A stretch of DNA of 64,000 nucleotides from DASUBN01 sp050261675 (GTDB taxonomy: Bacteria; Pseudomonadota; Gammaproteobacteria; Natronospirales; REEB76): NCBI GenBank assembly GCA_050261675.1, contig JBLNDO010000059.1, positions 9,235 through 73,234 on the forward strand, in the 5' to 3' direction. The translations under genes were made by a program, and so were the position numbers. Each line of letters begins with the position of its first letter. Position 1 is the first letter of the stretch. Of the stretch, positions 63,923-64,000 are shown piece after piece. The notes beneath the pieces were generated by a model. The model was not told where the DNA came from. It saw only the letters and a program-made list of their open reading frames with translations, and ran no database searches.

Positions 63923-64000
63923 TTACGGGTGCTTCAGGCAGAACTGGAAGGTGCCGCTGCCGGAGTAGGCGTAGATATCCCACTCGTAGTACCCGCTGGT
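63923..64000 (-). CDS. C-terminal end of a secreted protein, probably pre-peptidase C-terminal domain
   Basis: Only the last 25 codons are inside: the frame reads TSGYYEWDIYAYSGSGTF, then QFCLKHP and a TAA at 63925-63923. The YYEWDIYAYSGSG pattern of aromatic beta-strands resembles the pre-peptidase C-terminal (PPC) domain of secreted metalloproteases and serine proteases. The rest lies beyond the window. Its transcript ends at the hairpin 63865-63890. Confidence 0.6.
   Translation of the reverse strand, partial: TSGYYEWDIYAYSGSGTFQFCLKHP

Overview
The window is a high-GC chromosomal segment of a gammaproteobacterium. It holds the replication-origin neighbourhood: rpmH, rnpA, yidD, yidC and mnmE on one side, dnaA, dnaN, recF and gyrB on the other. 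Two identical 16-bp Pseudomonas-type parS sites lie inside recF. Class I glnA with ntrBC, gene-pair glycyl-tRNA synthetase, gmhB, an S46 peptidase and FecR/SPOR proteins fit a lineage near Xanthomonadales/Nevskiales, but nothing here fixes the family. No rRNA, tRNA, CRISPR array, intact insertion sequence or prophage was seen.

Layout. 1-2.5 kb: leftward ArsR operon (ArsR, two AHSA1/SRPBCC proteins, DHFR-like reductase, DHA2-type MFS pump cut by the window edge). 2.5-6.4 kb: trmL, pyrD, an OsmC protein and a large lipoprotein. 6.4-11.2 kb: the nitrogen block ntrC-ntrB-DUF4124-glnA, with a sigma-54 promoter and an NtrC enhancer at glnA; a very likely sRNA gene with C-rich hairpin loops lies between DUF4124 and glnA. 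11.4-15.9 kb: glyQS, a MITE-like repeat, gmhB and an acyltransferase. 16-19.4 kb: five small exported proteins and lipoproteins, including an M48 protease. 19.4-31 kb: origin block. 31-41 kb: an amino-acid permease, a flavoprotein, a GGDEF protein, a leftward five-gene operon (membrane protein, XRE regulator, TAP-type hydrolase, ABC ATPase and permease), a VOC protein, a methyltransferase and an EamA transporter. 41-50 kb: mnmG, an NfeD-like/glutathione peroxidase fusion, DPP7-like S46 peptidase, rimO, FecR-SPOR protein, SmbP-like protein and a barrel protein. 50-56.5 kb: MBL hydrolase, a two-gene membrane/VWA-lipoprotein module behind a structured leader, the hemH operon and mscL with a zinc ribbon. 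56.6-64 kb: a second dispersed repeat, thiolase, MATE pump, amino-acid permease with an exported partner, YadGH-like ABC exporter and the tail of a secreted protein.

How the parts connect. The nitrogen block is self-consistent: NtrB/NtrC proteins, a GG-N10-GC promoter and a TGCACCA-N3-TGGTGCA enhancer all point at glnA. The adjacent RNA gene has its own sigma-70 promoter, four hairpins presenting UCCC/CCCC loops, and a terminator shared with glnA on the opposite strand. The most novel-looking items are this sRNA, the RBS-sequestering leader in front of the 51.6-53.7 kb membrane/VWA module, and the XRE/peptidase/ABC operon with an apparently leaderless promoter.
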